Assembly: GCA_965227905.1 (NCBI GenBank)
Contig: OZ245780.1
Location: 2,914,001 to 2,978,000, forward strand
DNA: 64,000 nucleotides
Source of the DNA: CBDDHT01 sp965227905
GTDB taxonomy: Bacteria; Pseudomonadota; Alphaproteobacteria; Rhizobiales; Methyloligellaceae
Reading direction: 5' to 3'
The number at the start of each line of letters is the position of its first letter. Position 1 is the first letter of the stretch. Under the pieces are notes generated by a model. It had not been told where the DNA came from. It searched no databases and worked only from the letters and a program-made list of their open reading frames with translations. Both the position numbers and the translations under genes were made by a program. Below, in pieces: positions 18,017-25,990 of this stretch.

Positions 18017-19075
18017 ATGGCACAAACTGACGGATATGTGGATGGGGGAGAGGCACGACTTGGTGCAAATCTCGCGCCGGTGCGAGCTTGGCTCTATATA
18101 ATGGCGGGTCTTGTCGCATTGATGGTGATTGTCGGTGGTGCAACTCGCCTGACGGACTCGGGTCTGTCCATCACCGAATGGAAACCGATACTTGGTGCGA
18201 TTCCCCCGCTATCGGAGGCCGACTGGCAGAGCGCCCTCAGCAAGTATCGCCAGATTCCCGAATATCAGCAGATCAACAAGGGAATGAGCCTCGCCGAGTT
18301 CAAGGTGATCTATTGGTGGGAGTGGAGCCATCGGTTTCTAGGGCGCTTCGTCGGTATCGCATTCCTCATTCCATTCCTGTTTTTCTGGATGACCGGACGC
18401 ATTACGAGGCGATTGGTTCCAAGGCTGGTCGCTCTGTTCGTTCTCGGTGGTCTTCAAGGACTGCTTGGCTGGTACATGGTTATGAGTGGACTGGTCGACC
18501 GTGTCGACGTCAGTCAATACCGGCTCGCCGCTCATCTGGGGCTGGCGGTATTGATCTTCGGAGCCATCCTCTGGGTGGCTTTCGGATTGCGCGAAGACGA
18601 CGATAAACGTCGACCGCCTGACGTCCTGGCTTTGTCCGCCGCCGGTCTTGTCGGATTGATCTTTCTGCAGATTGTTCTTGGAGCGTTTGTGGCCGGAACC
18701 GATGCAGGCCTTGTCCACAACACGTGGCCATTGATGGATGGCCAGCTGATTCCGGATGGGCTGGCCATCCTCTCGCCCTGGTACCTCAACCTCTTTGAGA
18801 ATGTGTTGACGGTGCAATTCAATCACCGAATTGGGGCGTATGTCTTGCTCGCCTGGATATTCGGGCACGCAATCTGGACAGTGCAGCGAACAGGCGAGGG
18901 GTCGTTGGCAGTCGGTGCAGGTTTGCTTGCTGTGATCGCATTGGCGCAGGTGTGTCTCGGCATCTGGACGCTTCTTGCCCATGTGCAGATCGATATCGCC
19001 CTGCTGCATCAGGGCGTCGCCATCCTGTTATTCGGGTTCGCCATCCGGCATACCCATCAGCTGATGCGTGGGTAA
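18017..19075 (+). CDS. ctaA: heme A synthase (CtaA/COX15)
   Basis: CtaA oxidises the C8 methyl of heme O to formyl, giving heme A for aa3-type cytochrome oxidase. The protein of about 352 residues has eight predicted TM helices. Family motifs are GGATRLTDSGLSITEWKPI, the heme histidine region WEWSHRFLGR, AAHLG, the second-half NTWPLMDG, FNHRIGAY and LLHQGVAILLF. ATG at 18017 (MAQTDGY) is preferred over GTG at 17954, which adds an atypical cysteine-containing leader. It is monocistronic and ends at a strong hairpin shared with the convergent sulfhydrylase gene. Confidence 0.93.
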   Translation: MAQTDGYVDGGEARLGANLAPVRAWLYIMAGLVALMVIVGGATRLTDSGLSITEWKPILGAIPPLSEADWQSALSKYRQIPEYQQINKGMSLAEFKVIYWWEWSHRFLGRFVGIAFLIPFLFFWMTGRITRRLVPRLVALFVLGGLQGLLGWYMVMSGLVDRVDVSQYRLAAHLGLAVLIFGAILWVAFGLREDDDKRRPPDVLALSAAGLVGLIFLQIVLGAFVAGTDAGLVHNTWPLMDGQLIPDGLAILSPWYLNLFENVLTVQFNHRIGAYVLLAWIFGHAIWTVQRTGEGSLAVGAGLLAVIALAQVCLGIWTLLAHVQIDIALLHQGVAILLFGFAIRHTHQLMRG

Positions 19076-19078
19076 CGG

Positions 19079-19120
19079 CAAGCGCTATCCGACCACTGGA
19101 GAACGGATAGCGCTTGCGTT
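19079..19120. terminator. bidirectional terminator between ctaA and metZ
   Basis: CAAGCGCTATCC (19079-19090) and GGATAGCGCTTG (19105-19116) form a perfect 12-bp stem with a 14-base loop. CGTTTT follows on the plus strand. It lies in the 45-base gap between two convergent genes. Confidence 0.75.
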
Positions 19121-20407
19121 TTAGATCTTGGCCAAGGCCTGGTCGAGATCGGCAATCATATCTTCTGCATCTTCCAAGCCGACTGAGAGGCGGACAACGT
19201 CGTCGCCGGCACCTGCTGCCGTGCGCTGTTCATCGCTGAGCTGGCGATGGGTCGTCGAAGCCGGATGGATCACAAGGCTTCGAGTATCGCCGATATTGGC
19301 GAGATGACTGAACAGGTCGAGGTTGCCGACGAGGCTGACGCCGGCGTCATAGCCTCCCTTCACGCCAAATGTGAATACGGCACCAGCGCCCTTCGGGCAG
19401 TACTTCTTGGCGAGGTCGCTATATTTGCTCGACGCGAGGCCGGCATAGTTAACCCAGGTCACTTTCTCATGGCCTTCGAGATAGGTTGCCACCGTCTTGG
19501 CATTATCAGAGTGACGCTGCATACGCAGGGCCAGTGTCTCGATACCGGTCAGGATCATGAACGCATTGAACGGTGAGATCGCAGGTCCGATGTCTCTGAG
19601 ACCAAGCGCACGACATGCGATGGCAAATCCAAAGTCGCCAAAAGTCTCACCGAACCGAATGCCGTGATAACTCTCGTTGGGTTCCGACATGGTTGGATAG
19701 CGACCGCTGCCGAGCCAGTCGAACGTGCCGCAATCGACGATTGCGCCGCCAACGGAATTGCCGTGCCCGCCGAGGAACTTGGTGAGGGAGTGGATGATGA
19801 TGTCCGCGCCATGGTCTTTCGGATTGCAGAGATAGGGCGTGGCAAGCGTGTTATCGACAATAAGCGGCACACCTGCTTCCTTCGCGACTGCCGAAATTGC
19901 GGCCATGTCGATGACGACGCCACCGGGATTGGCGAGAGACTCGATAAAGATGGCCTTGGTCTTGTCCGTGACGGCGGCTTTTACGCTCTGCGGGTCCGTT
20001 GCATCGGCCCAGCAAACGTTCCAGTTCGATTTCTTGAACGACTGCCCGAACTGATTGATTGAGCCGCCATAGAGTTGGTTCGCGGCAACGAACTCGTCGC
20101 CCGGCTCCAGGAGCGTATGGAACACAAGATATTGGGCAGCGTGTCCCGATGCGACCGCAAGTGCTGCGGTGCCGCCTTCCAGAGCCGCAACCCGCGCTTC
20201 CAACACGGCCTGTGTCGGGTTCATGATGCGCGTATAGATATTCCCGAAGGTTTCGAGATTGAAGAGTGCGGCCGCGTGATCGGCATCGTCGAAAACGTAG
20301 GATGTCGTCTGATAGATCGGCGTTGCGCGGGCGCCGGTTGCAGGATCGGGTTCGGCACCTGCGTGGATCGCGAGCGTGTTAAAGCCCGGCGTTTTTTCAT
20401 CGCTCAT
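19121..20407 (-). CDS. metZ: O-acetylhomoserine/O-succinylhomoserine sulfhydrylase
   Basis: A PLP enzyme of the Cys/Met metabolism family (428 residues) that replaces the acyl group of an O-acylhomoserine with sulfide, giving homocysteine. Signatures are TPIYQTTSYVFDDADHAAALF, IYTRIMNPT, the PLP lysine in HSLTKFLGGHG, and IHPASTTHRQL near the end. The ATG at 20407 has GGAGGA five bases upstream. A longer in-frame reading to 20584 is rejected because it runs into the CoA-binding protein gene. It follows that gene by 50 bases on the same strand, a pairing also known in rhizobia. No SAM-II riboswitch fits in the gap. The symbol is chosen by family; whether it uses acetyl or succinyl esters is not visible. 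Confidence 0.9.
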   Translation of the reverse strand: MSDEKTPGFNTLAIHAGAEPDPATGARATPIYQTTSYVFDDADHAAALFNLETFGNIYTRIMNPTQAVLEARVAALEGGTAALAVASGHAAQYLVFHTLLEPGDEFVAANQLYGGSINQFGQSFKKSNWNVCWADATDPQSVKAAVTDKTKAIFIESLANPGGVVIDMAAISAVAKEAGVPLIVDNTLATPYLCNPKDHGADIIIHSLTKFLGGHGNSVGGAIVDCGTFDWLGSGRYPTMSEPNESYHGIRFGETFGDFGFAIACRALGLRDIGPAISPFNAFMILTGIETLALRMQRHSDNAKTVATYLEGHEKVTWVNYAGLASSKYSDLAKKYCPKGAGAVFTFGVKGGYDAGVSLVGNLDLFSHLANIGDTRSLVIHPASTTHRQLSDEQRTAAGAGDDVVRLSVGLEDAEDMIADLDQALAKI

Positions 20408-20457
20408 ATCTTCCTCCAAAATCAGATTGATCCGTCTTGTCGCTCCAGGTTTTAGAC

Positions 20458-20970
20458 CTAGCCCAAGACGCGGTGTTGAAATCCTCGCTCGGCAAGTTTC
20501 GGTCGTCTTGATGACACTGTTCTCGGATTGACGCCTGCCCATTTGATCTCGCCGCAGAGCCTGCCATATTCGATCTTCGGGCATCGGTTCATGACGACCG
20601 CAAGGCCGGCTTCTTCGGCAATGCGCGCTGCCTCGTCATTGCGCACGCCAAGCTGCATCCAGACGACCTTGGCGCCGATATCGATGGCGCTTTTGGTGAT
20701 CTCAAAAGCCGCCTCGGCATTACGAAAGACGTCGACGATTTCGACCGGCTCGGAGATGTCTTTCAAATCTCCATAGAATGTCTCGCCGACGAGCGTCTTG
20801 CCCGCATAACCCGGGTTGACCGGAATGACGCGAAAGCCCTTGTCGATAAGATACTTCATGGCGAAATAGCTCGGACGCACCTTGTTGGCGCTTGCACCGA
20901 CCATCGCGAAGGTCTTGTGAGTCATGAGAATGTTTCGGATGTAGGCATCCGAATACCAATCATGGTTCAT
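20458..20970 (-). CDS. CoA-binding protein (YccU/CoA_binding_2)
   Basis: A 170-residue single Rossmann-domain protein of the succinyl-CoA ligase CoA-binding type. It shows AMVGASANKVRPSYFAMKYL near the N-terminus, VIPVNPGY, and VVMNRCPKIEYGRL near the C-terminus, the usual YccU pattern. Binding of CoA is known for the fold; the cellular role is not established. It lies between the hydratase-like gene (30-base gap) and the sulfhydrylase gene (50-base gap) on one strand, so the three may be cotranscribed. Confidence 0.85.
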   Translation of the reverse strand: MNHDWYSDAYIRNILMTHKTFAMVGASANKVRPSYFAMKYLIDKGFRVIPVNPGYAGKTLVGETFYGDLKDISEPVEIVDVFRNAEAAFEITKSAIDIGAKVVWMQLGVRNDEAARIAEEAGLAVVMNRCPKIEYGRLCGEIKWAGVNPRTVSSRRPKLAERGFQHRVLG

Positions 20971-21000
20971 ATCAGGGGAACTCCGAGAGGCGTTGTCGGC

Positions 21001-21846
21001 CTAATCGTCTTGCCATTTTGGATGGCGTTTCTCGAGAAAAGCGCCAATGCCTTCTTCGGCGTCGCGGTGGAGCATGTTGCCGATCATAACATCGCTCGTA
21101 TAGGCATAAGCTTCGGACAAGGACAATTCCGCCTGCCGATAGAAGGCTTCTTTACCGATTGCAACCGTGACCGGTGACTTTGAGGCAATCTGCTCGGCCA
21201 GACTGGTGGCTTCCGCGATGACATCAGCCTGGGGGACGACGCGATTGATCAAACCGAATTCATATGCGCGTTCGGCTGAAATCATGTCGCCCAACAGCAA
21301 CATCTCCATGGCGTGCTTGCGAGAAACATTGCGGCTTACGGCTACCATGGGTGTCGAACAGAACAGTCCGATATTGACGCCAGGCGTTGCGAAGCGAGCG
21401 TCCGAGCTTGCGACGGCAAGATCACAGCTGGCAACCAGTTGGGCGCCAGCGGCGGTCGCTGTGCCTTCAACTGCGGCAATTACGGGTTTGGGACAATTCA
21501 CGATGGTCTGCATCAGCTTCGAGCATTGCGCAAAAATGCCCTCGAAATAGGCTTTGCCGTTGTCGTCAGACTGGCGGCCGGCTGCCAACTCCTTGAGATC
21601 GTGTCCGGCTGAAAAGACGGGACCGTTTGCTTTGAGGACGCAGACTCGGATGTTCTTGGATTCAGAGATTTCGTCAAACGCTTTCTGAAGCGCCGCCATC
21701 AGCCCTTCCGAGAGGCTGTTGCGTGCCTTGGGACGATCAAGCGTCAAAAAGGCGATGTGGCCGGTATCCTCGCGAATGAGCACATCATCTCCGCGACTGG
21801 TAGAAGCGGTGCGGTCGTCAGTAACCATTGCCATATCGTTCACCAT
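21001..21846 (-). CDS. enoyl-CoA hydratase/isomerase-family protein (ECHDC3-like)
   Basis: A crotonase-fold protein of about 281 residues. The oxyanion-hole segments are visible (GPVFSAGHDLKEL and VEGTATAAGAQLVASCDLA). The two catalytic glutamates of true hydratases are absent: one position reads AAGAQL (Gln) and the other FATPGVNIGLF (Gly). This matches the ECHDC3 subgroup, known for the same ATPGVN-GLFCSTP stretch. Hydratase activity is therefore unlikely, and the real reaction is open. The start is uncertain: ATGs at 21846, 21834 and 21828 are clustered, and the longest frame to 21894 is less likely. Confidence 0.85.
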   Translation of the reverse strand: MVNDMAMVTDDRTASTSRGDDVLIREDTGHIAFLTLDRPKARNSLSEGLMAALQKAFDEISESKNIRVCVLKANGPVFSAGHDLKELAAGRQSDDNGKAYFEGIFAQCSKLMQTIVNCPKPVIAAVEGTATAAGAQLVASCDLAVASSDARFATPGVNIGLFCSTPMVAVSRNVSRKHAMEMLLLGDMISAERAYEFGLINRVVPQADVIAEATSLAEQIASKSPVTVAIGKEAFYRQAELSLSEAYAYTSDVMIGNMLHRDAEEGIGAFLEKRHPKWQDD

Positions 21847-21897
21847 TGTAAGAGTCTGGCTCGTATGTCCTGAGGCCAATACTGGCGCCAGCATAGT

Positions 21898-22470
21898 TCA
21901 AGGCGACTTGGAGTCCATCACTGCAGCAATCTCTGACATCATGCTTTTGACGAGCGCAATATTGCCGGGCAGCGGCTTGAATTGAGCCACGACGCCTCGT
22001 TGTCGTTCCAAGAGTTCGATCATCTGCGTTTTTTGCTGTTCCGTCATCTGCGGACTATTTCGGATCTTGGCGATGGCATCGTCGGCCTGGGCTCCAAGGT
22101 CATCTGCCGACTTGCCGGATTTGGCAAATCCGTACGCGAGCGCGACGCTGCCGGCAACTTTGATCCAATCGGGAAAACCGCTGAAACCGTGCGTGCTTAA
22201 GACACTTTCCATATCCGTGCGTGCTTCATGGTGCGTCATGAAAGATGAGAGCGCTTCTAACGGATTGTTGTTGTCGTTCTTCGGTTTGGTCTTCTCGTAT
22301 TTCTTGCTGAGGGCCTGGAGTTCTGGATAAGTCTTCAGGAACCGCTTCACCAGGTCCGGGTTGAGCGGCACTTGCTGCACCGACGGTTGCGCATTTGCGC
22401 CGTCGGGCGTGCCTAATACTGGAGCCGCAAGCAAAATCACGATAGTCAGTCTCGTCAAATAGCTGATCAT
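21898..22470 (-). CDS. secreted hypothetical protein
   Basis: A 190-residue protein with a Sec signal peptide (ISYLTRLTIVILLAAPVLG, cleavage probably after ANAQ near residue 30). The mature part is mostly helical and charged, with KKYEKTKPKNDNNNP and DDAIAKIRNSPQMTEQQKTQMIELLERQ. No enzyme motif, cysteine pair or lipobox is visible and no family is recognised. ATG at 22470 is chosen because the signal peptide begins there; longer frames overlap the divergent thioesterase gene. The 51-base gap to the hydratase-like gene could permit cotranscription. Confidence 0.7.
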   Translation of the reverse strand: MISYLTRLTIVILLAAPVLGTPDGANAQPSVQQVPLNPDLVKRFLKTYPELQALSKKYEKTKPKNDNNNPLEALSSFMTHHEARTDMESVLSTHGFSGFPDWIKVAGSVALAYGFAKSGKSADDLGAQADDAIAKIRNSPQMTEQQKTQMIELLERQRGVVAQFKPLPGNIALVKSMMSEIAAVMDSKSP

Positions 22471-22596
22471 TGGTGAAATCCCCGCCTGAACCGTCGACTG
22501 CGTGCCTTGATGGGCCGCAGGCCCCGCCATATGGGGCAGCGCAGGCTTGGTTGGCAAGGGATGCGGCGCGCAATTGGCTTCAAAAGGTACAAAAGA

Positions 22597-23046
22597 ATGC
22601 AACAAGACTCCGGTGCCCGCTCGACGAAAATGTCGGCCGAAGAGGTCACGGTCTATCTCGACGAGGTGTTTCCCGAGCGTCACGACAGCGGACCGGCCAT
22701 TGCAATCGAGGACGTCTGGCCAATGGGCGCCCGGTTGCGTCTCAAGTTCGAAGATCGCTTGCTGCGACCGGGGGGGACCATCCATGGTCCGGCAATGTTC
22801 ATGTTGGCCGATCTCGGCATTTATGTCGCCATTCTCGCCGCTCTCGGTCCCGTTCCGCTGGCCGTTACTACAAATCTCAGCATCAATTTTCTGCGCCGAC
22901 CTAGTCCGCGCGATATGATCGGCGAGGTGAAACTGATGAAATTGGGCCGCCGATTGGCGGTCGGGGAGGTGGGGCTGTATTCCGCCGGCGACGACGATCC
23001 GGCCGCTAATGCAGTGGCAACTTACTCAATCCCGCCCCAGGAATAA
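22597..23046 (+). CDS. PaaI-type hotdog thioesterase
   Basis: A single hotdog-fold domain of about 149 residues. The signature is GGTIHGPAMFMLADLGIYVAI, where the family has an HGG-x-ADxA/G motif, then TTNLSINFLRRPSPRDMIGEVKL. Such enzymes cleave acyl-CoA thioesters; the substrate is unknown. ATG at 22597 (MQQDSG) has AAAAGG 10 bases upstream; ATG 22630 (MSAEEV) is an alternative. It lies directly ahead of the L13-S9 operon, and a 14-base palindrome follows its stop. Confidence 0.8.
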   Translation: MQQDSGARSTKMSAEEVTVYLDEVFPERHDSGPAIAIEDVWPMGARLRLKFEDRLLRPGGTIHGPAMFMLADLGIYVAILAALGPVPLAVTTNLSINFLRRPSPRDMIGEVKLMKLGRRLAVGEVGLYSAGDDDPAANAVATYSIPPQE

Positions 23047-23060
23047 GGTATTATAATACC
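23047..23060. repeat. 14-base perfect palindrome in the rplM leader
   Basis: GGTATTATAATACC is a perfect palindrome that begins directly after the thioesterase stop codon. It is A+T-rich and lies about 50 bases upstream of the likely rplM promoter, so it may be a weak terminator, an operator or chance. Confidence 0.4.
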
Positions 23061-23108
23061 ATAATTGTACATGGCTGATTTTTATAGAAAAAATGGCAAT
23101 AACTTTCA

Positions 23109-23136
23109 TTGACGGGAAGCTTGGATGGGTCTAGAA
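23109..23136 (+). promoter_or_regulatory. candidate promoter for rplM-rpsI
   Basis: TTGACG (23109-23114), a 16-base spacer, then CTAGAA (23131-23136) resembles the alphaproteobacterial housekeeping promoter. It lies about 55 bases ahead of the rplM start. Confidence 0.5.
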
Positions 23137-23191
23137 CCCGTCCCGCGGCCGATGTGCGGCCGAACGAATTCGAACTTTGAGGACGTGAGCC

Positions 23192-23656
23192 ATGAAAACT
23201 TTTTCGGCAACGCCCAAGGACATCGAGAAAAAATGGGTTCTGATCGACGCCAAAGGCCTGGTCGTCGGTCGACTTGCCGCCCTGATCGCGACGCGTTTGC
23301 GGGGCAAGCATAAACCTATTTACACGCCTCACATGGACTGTGGTGACAATGTCATCGTGGTCAATGCGGAGCAGGTGGTGTTCACGGGTAAAAAACGCAA
23401 AGACAAGGTCTATTACCGGCACACCGGTTATCCGGGCGGTATCAAGTCCACAAACGCCCATCAGGTGCTCGACGGCAAGTACCCGGAACGCGTGGTCATG
23501 AAAGCGGTCCAGCGGATGCTGCCTTCCGGCTCCCTTGGGCGTCAGCAGTTGAGTAACCTGAAGGTTTATAAGGGATCGGATCATCCGCATGCTGCCCAGC
23601 AGCCCGAGCCGCTGGATGTTGCCAGTCTCAATCGAAAGAATGCGAGGAGCGAGTAG
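23192..23656 (+). CDS. rplM: 50S ribosomal protein L13
   Basis: L13 is an early-assembly protein of the large subunit that binds 23S rRNA. All 154 residues are family-typical: MKTFSATPKDIEKKWVLID, GRLAALIATRLRGKHKP, CGDNVIVVNAEQVVFTG, YYRHTGYPGG and MLPSGSLGRQQL. GAGG lies 10 bases ahead of the ATG. It forms a two-gene operon with rpsI, 3 bases apart. Confidence 0.97.
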   Translation: MKTFSATPKDIEKKWVLIDAKGLVVGRLAALIATRLRGKHKPIYTPHMDCGDNVIVVNAEQVVFTGKKRKDKVYYRHTGYPGGIKSTNAHQVLDGKYPERVVMKAVQRMLPSGSLGRQQLSNLKVYKGSDHPHAAQQPEPLDVASLNRKNARSE

Positions 23657-23659
23657 GCC

Positions 23660-24157
23660 ATGGCCGAAGAGGAAACAAAGACGCTCACGGATTTGAGCGA
23701 GCTTGGCGGTGGTGAAGGCGGTGAAGACGCGGCTGCTGCAGCTCCGGTTTACGAACAAGTGCTCGACGATCAGGGCCGCGCCTATGCGACCGGCAAACGT
23801 AAGGATGCGGTCGCACGCGTTTGGATCAAACCTGGTGCCGGACGCATTGTCGTCAATGGCCGGGATGTCGCGAAATACTTTGCGCGTCCTGTCCTGCAAA
23901 TGGTTTTGAAACAGCCCTTGGTCGCTGCAGAGCGGGTCGATCAGTACGATATTTCATGTACGGTTCGGGGTGGCGGTCTGTCTGGTCAGGCCGGGGCCGT
24001 TCGACACGGACTTTCACGGGCCCTGACGCGTTTCGAGCCTGAATTGCGTCCGACCCTGAAAAAGGGCGGATTCCTGACACGTGACGCGCGTGTTGTGGAA
24101 CGTAAGAAATACGGCCGCGCGAAAGCACGCCGCAGCTTCCAGTTCTCCAAGCGCTGA
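23660..24157 (+). CDS. rpsI: 30S ribosomal protein S9
   Basis: S9 binds 16S rRNA in the head of the small subunit, and its basic tail reaches the P site. The protein has 165 residues. The first 35 or so form an acidic Glu/Ala-rich extension typical of alphaproteobacterial S9; the core runs from YATGKRKDAVARVWIKPG to the invariant end KARRSFQFSKR. The start lies 3 bases after the rplM stop. A stem-loop follows the stop. Confidence 0.97.
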   Translation: MAEEETKTLTDLSELGGGEGGEDAAAAAPVYEQVLDDQGRAYATGKRKDAVARVWIKPGAGRIVVNGRDVAKYFARPVLQMVLKQPLVAAERVDQYDISCTVRGGGLSGQAGAVRHGLSRALTRFEPELRPTLKKGGFLTRDARVVERKKYGRAKARRSFQFSKR

Positions 24158-24174
24158 CTTGGCTGCATCCTGTC

Positions 24175-24199
24175 CGGCCTTGCCTTATTGGCAAGGCCG
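24175..24199 (+). terminator. stem-loop after rpsI
   Basis: CGGCCTTGCC (24175-24184) and GGCAAGGCCG (24190-24199) form a perfect 10-bp stem with a 5-base loop. No U-run follows, so termination may be partial and read into the acyltransferase gene 30 bases on. Confidence 0.55.
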
Positions 24200-24229
24200 A
24201 GACCCTATGGGTTGGGACAGGAGGTACGA

Positions 24230-24856
24230 ATGGCTGGCAAACTCATCATTATTGGTGCCGGAGGTCACGGCCGCGTTTGTGCGGAGGTCGCGAAAGCGTC
24301 CGGCTTTTCGGTTGTCGGTTTTTGCGACGCTGCCAAAGACGTTGGAGCGACCGTCAATGAGATCCCGATCGTAGCGTCGGGGCCGAGCGATCTGCCTGCC
24401 AGATACCCCCCGTCGGAGATCGGACTGTTCATTGCGATCGGCGACAATGACCGACGTGCTGGATTGTCTGCGGAAGCCGCAGACCTCGGATACCACTTGC
24501 CGGTATTGGTCCATCCGAGCGCTATCGTGTCGGAAACAGCGACCGTCGCTGGTGGAACCGTGCTCATGCCTGCCGTTGTCATCAACGCAAACAGCCGGAT
24601 CGGTCGCGGTTGCATCGTCAATACGGCTGCAACACTCGATCACGACAATGCACTGGAGGACTTCGTCCAGATCTCTCCCGGCGTTCATTCCGCAGGAACC
24701 GTGAACTATGGCGCGCGGGCATTTGTGGGAACAGGGGCTGCTATCATTCCAGGGATTTCAATTGGTGTCGGCGCCGTCGTCGGTGCAGGTTCAACTGTCG
24801 TCCGCAACGTTGGCGACGGTGAAAGAGTTGTAGGCGTACCGGCAGCACCCATTTAA
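24230..24856 (+). CDS. NeuD/PglD-type sugar O- or N-acyltransferase
   Basis: A 208-residue protein. An N-terminal PglD_N Rossmann-like domain (LIIIGAGGHGRVCAEVAKASG) is followed by a left-handed beta-helix of hexapeptide repeats (about residues 95-200: IVSETATVAGGTVLMPAVV, IGRGCIVNTAATLDHD and others). His in LDHDN and the VHSAGTVNYG segment fit the catalytic region of NeuD, PerB or PglD. Acetyl-CoA-dependent acetylation of an amino or hydroxy sugar is likely; the substrate is unknown. ATG 24230 has AGGAGG 7 bases upstream. It is often found beside argC in this class. Confidence 0.85.
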   Translation: MAGKLIIIGAGGHGRVCAEVAKASGFSVVGFCDAAKDVGATVNEIPIVASGPSDLPARYPPSEIGLFIAIGDNDRRAGLSAEAADLGYHLPVLVHPSAIVSETATVAGGTVLMPAVVINANSRIGRGCIVNTAATLDHDNALEDFVQISPGVHSAGTVNYGARAFVGTGAAIIPGISIGVGAVVGAGSTVVRNVGDGERVVGVPAAPI

Positions 24857-24931
24857 CTGAAACGGAAATACGCATTTCTCAGGGGCGGTAGGGCCAATCA
24901 CTGCCGTTCTCGAAAACCAAGGTGAAGAAAA

Positions 24932-25981
24932 ATGACTGGTCAGGAGACATATCGGGTCGGGGTTATCGGCGCGTCGGGATATACCGGCGCGGATCTCATC
25001 CGTCTTGCTCATGTCCATCCATCGATGGACATTGTCGCACTCGCCGCCAAGGCGCATGCGGGCCAGCCTCTGTCGCGCGTATTTCCGCATCTGGGCATGA
25101 CCGGGCTTCCTGATTTACAAGAGGCCGGCGAGATCGATTGGAGCGGCTGCGACGTCGTGTTCTGCGGTTTGCCCCATGGTACGGCTCATCAAGTCATTGC
25201 CGAATTGCCCGAAAGCCTCAAAGTCGTCGATATGTCGGCCGACTTCAGGCTGAGGAATACCGATACCTATGCCCAATGGTATGGTGGGCCCCATGGAGCG
25301 CCCGAACTGCTTAGCGGTGCCGTCTACGGTCTTACGGAGTATTATCGGGATGACATAGCATCCGCACGGCTCGTGGCGTGCCCTGGCTGCTATCCCACCG
25401 CTGCACTTCTGGCGTTGCTGCCGATCGTGGCCGAAGGGCTCGTTCTTGCCGATGACATCGTCATGGACGCAAAGTCCGGCGTCTCCGGGGCTGGGCGGTC
25501 GTTGAAGCAAAACACCATGTTCACAGAAGCCGGGGAGGGACTCTCGCCCTATGCCGTCGGCACGCATCGCCATGCCCCCGAAATCGAACAAGAGCTGTCG
25601 GTCGTCGCAGGCCACGATGTCTTCGTGAACTTCACGCCGCATCTCGTTCCCATGAGCCGGGGCGAATTGATCACCTCATACGTTCGGCTCGTTGGAGAAG
25701 CGACACCTGGCGATCTAAGAAAGGCACTCAGCGATCGCTATGCGTCATCTCCGTTTATCCGCGTCCTGGACGAAGGTGAAATTGCCGGGACGCAGCATGT
25801 CCGCGGATCGAACTATTGTGCCATCAGCGTCTTCCCGGATCGCATCAAGGGGCGCGCAATCGTCATCTCGACGCTGGACAATCTGGTGAAGGGATCGGCC
25901 GGGCAGGCCGTGCAGAACTTCAATCTGATGTTCTCGCTTCCCGAGACTGCAGGTCTGGAACAATTGCCGCTCTTCCCATAA
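24932..25981 (+). CDS. argC: N-acetyl-gamma-glutamyl-phosphate reductase
   Basis: Third step of arginine synthesis: NADPH-dependent reduction of N-acetylglutamyl-5-phosphate to the semialdehyde. The protein has 349 residues. The NADP-binding start is VGVIGASGYTGADLIRL; the catalytic Cys lies in ACPGCYPTAALLAL; HRHAPEIEQEL and FTPHLVPMSRG supply the catalytic His region. It ends 9 bases from the convergent amidohydrolase stop, with no evident terminator between them. Confidence 0.96.
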   Translation: MTGQETYRVGVIGASGYTGADLIRLAHVHPSMDIVALAAKAHAGQPLSRVFPHLGMTGLPDLQEAGEIDWSGCDVVFCGLPHGTAHQVIAELPESLKVVDMSADFRLRNTDTYAQWYGGPHGAPELLSGAVYGLTEYYRDDIASARLVACPGCYPTAALLALLPIVAEGLVLADDIVMDAKSGVSGAGRSLKQNTMFTEAGEGLSPYAVGTHRHAPEIEQELSVVAGHDVFVNFTPHLVPMSRGELITSYVRLVGEATPGDLRKALSDRYASSPFIRVLDEGEIAGTQHVRGSNYCAISVFPDRIKGRAIVISTLDNLVKGSAGQAVQNFNLMFSLPETAGLEQLPLFP

Positions 25982-25990
25982 GAGGAGAAG

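Noticed and set aside
20408..20457. SAM-II riboswitch before metZ
   Set aside because: Only 50 bases separate the upstream stop from the start, and neither the SAM-II core sequence nor its pseudoknot could be traced.
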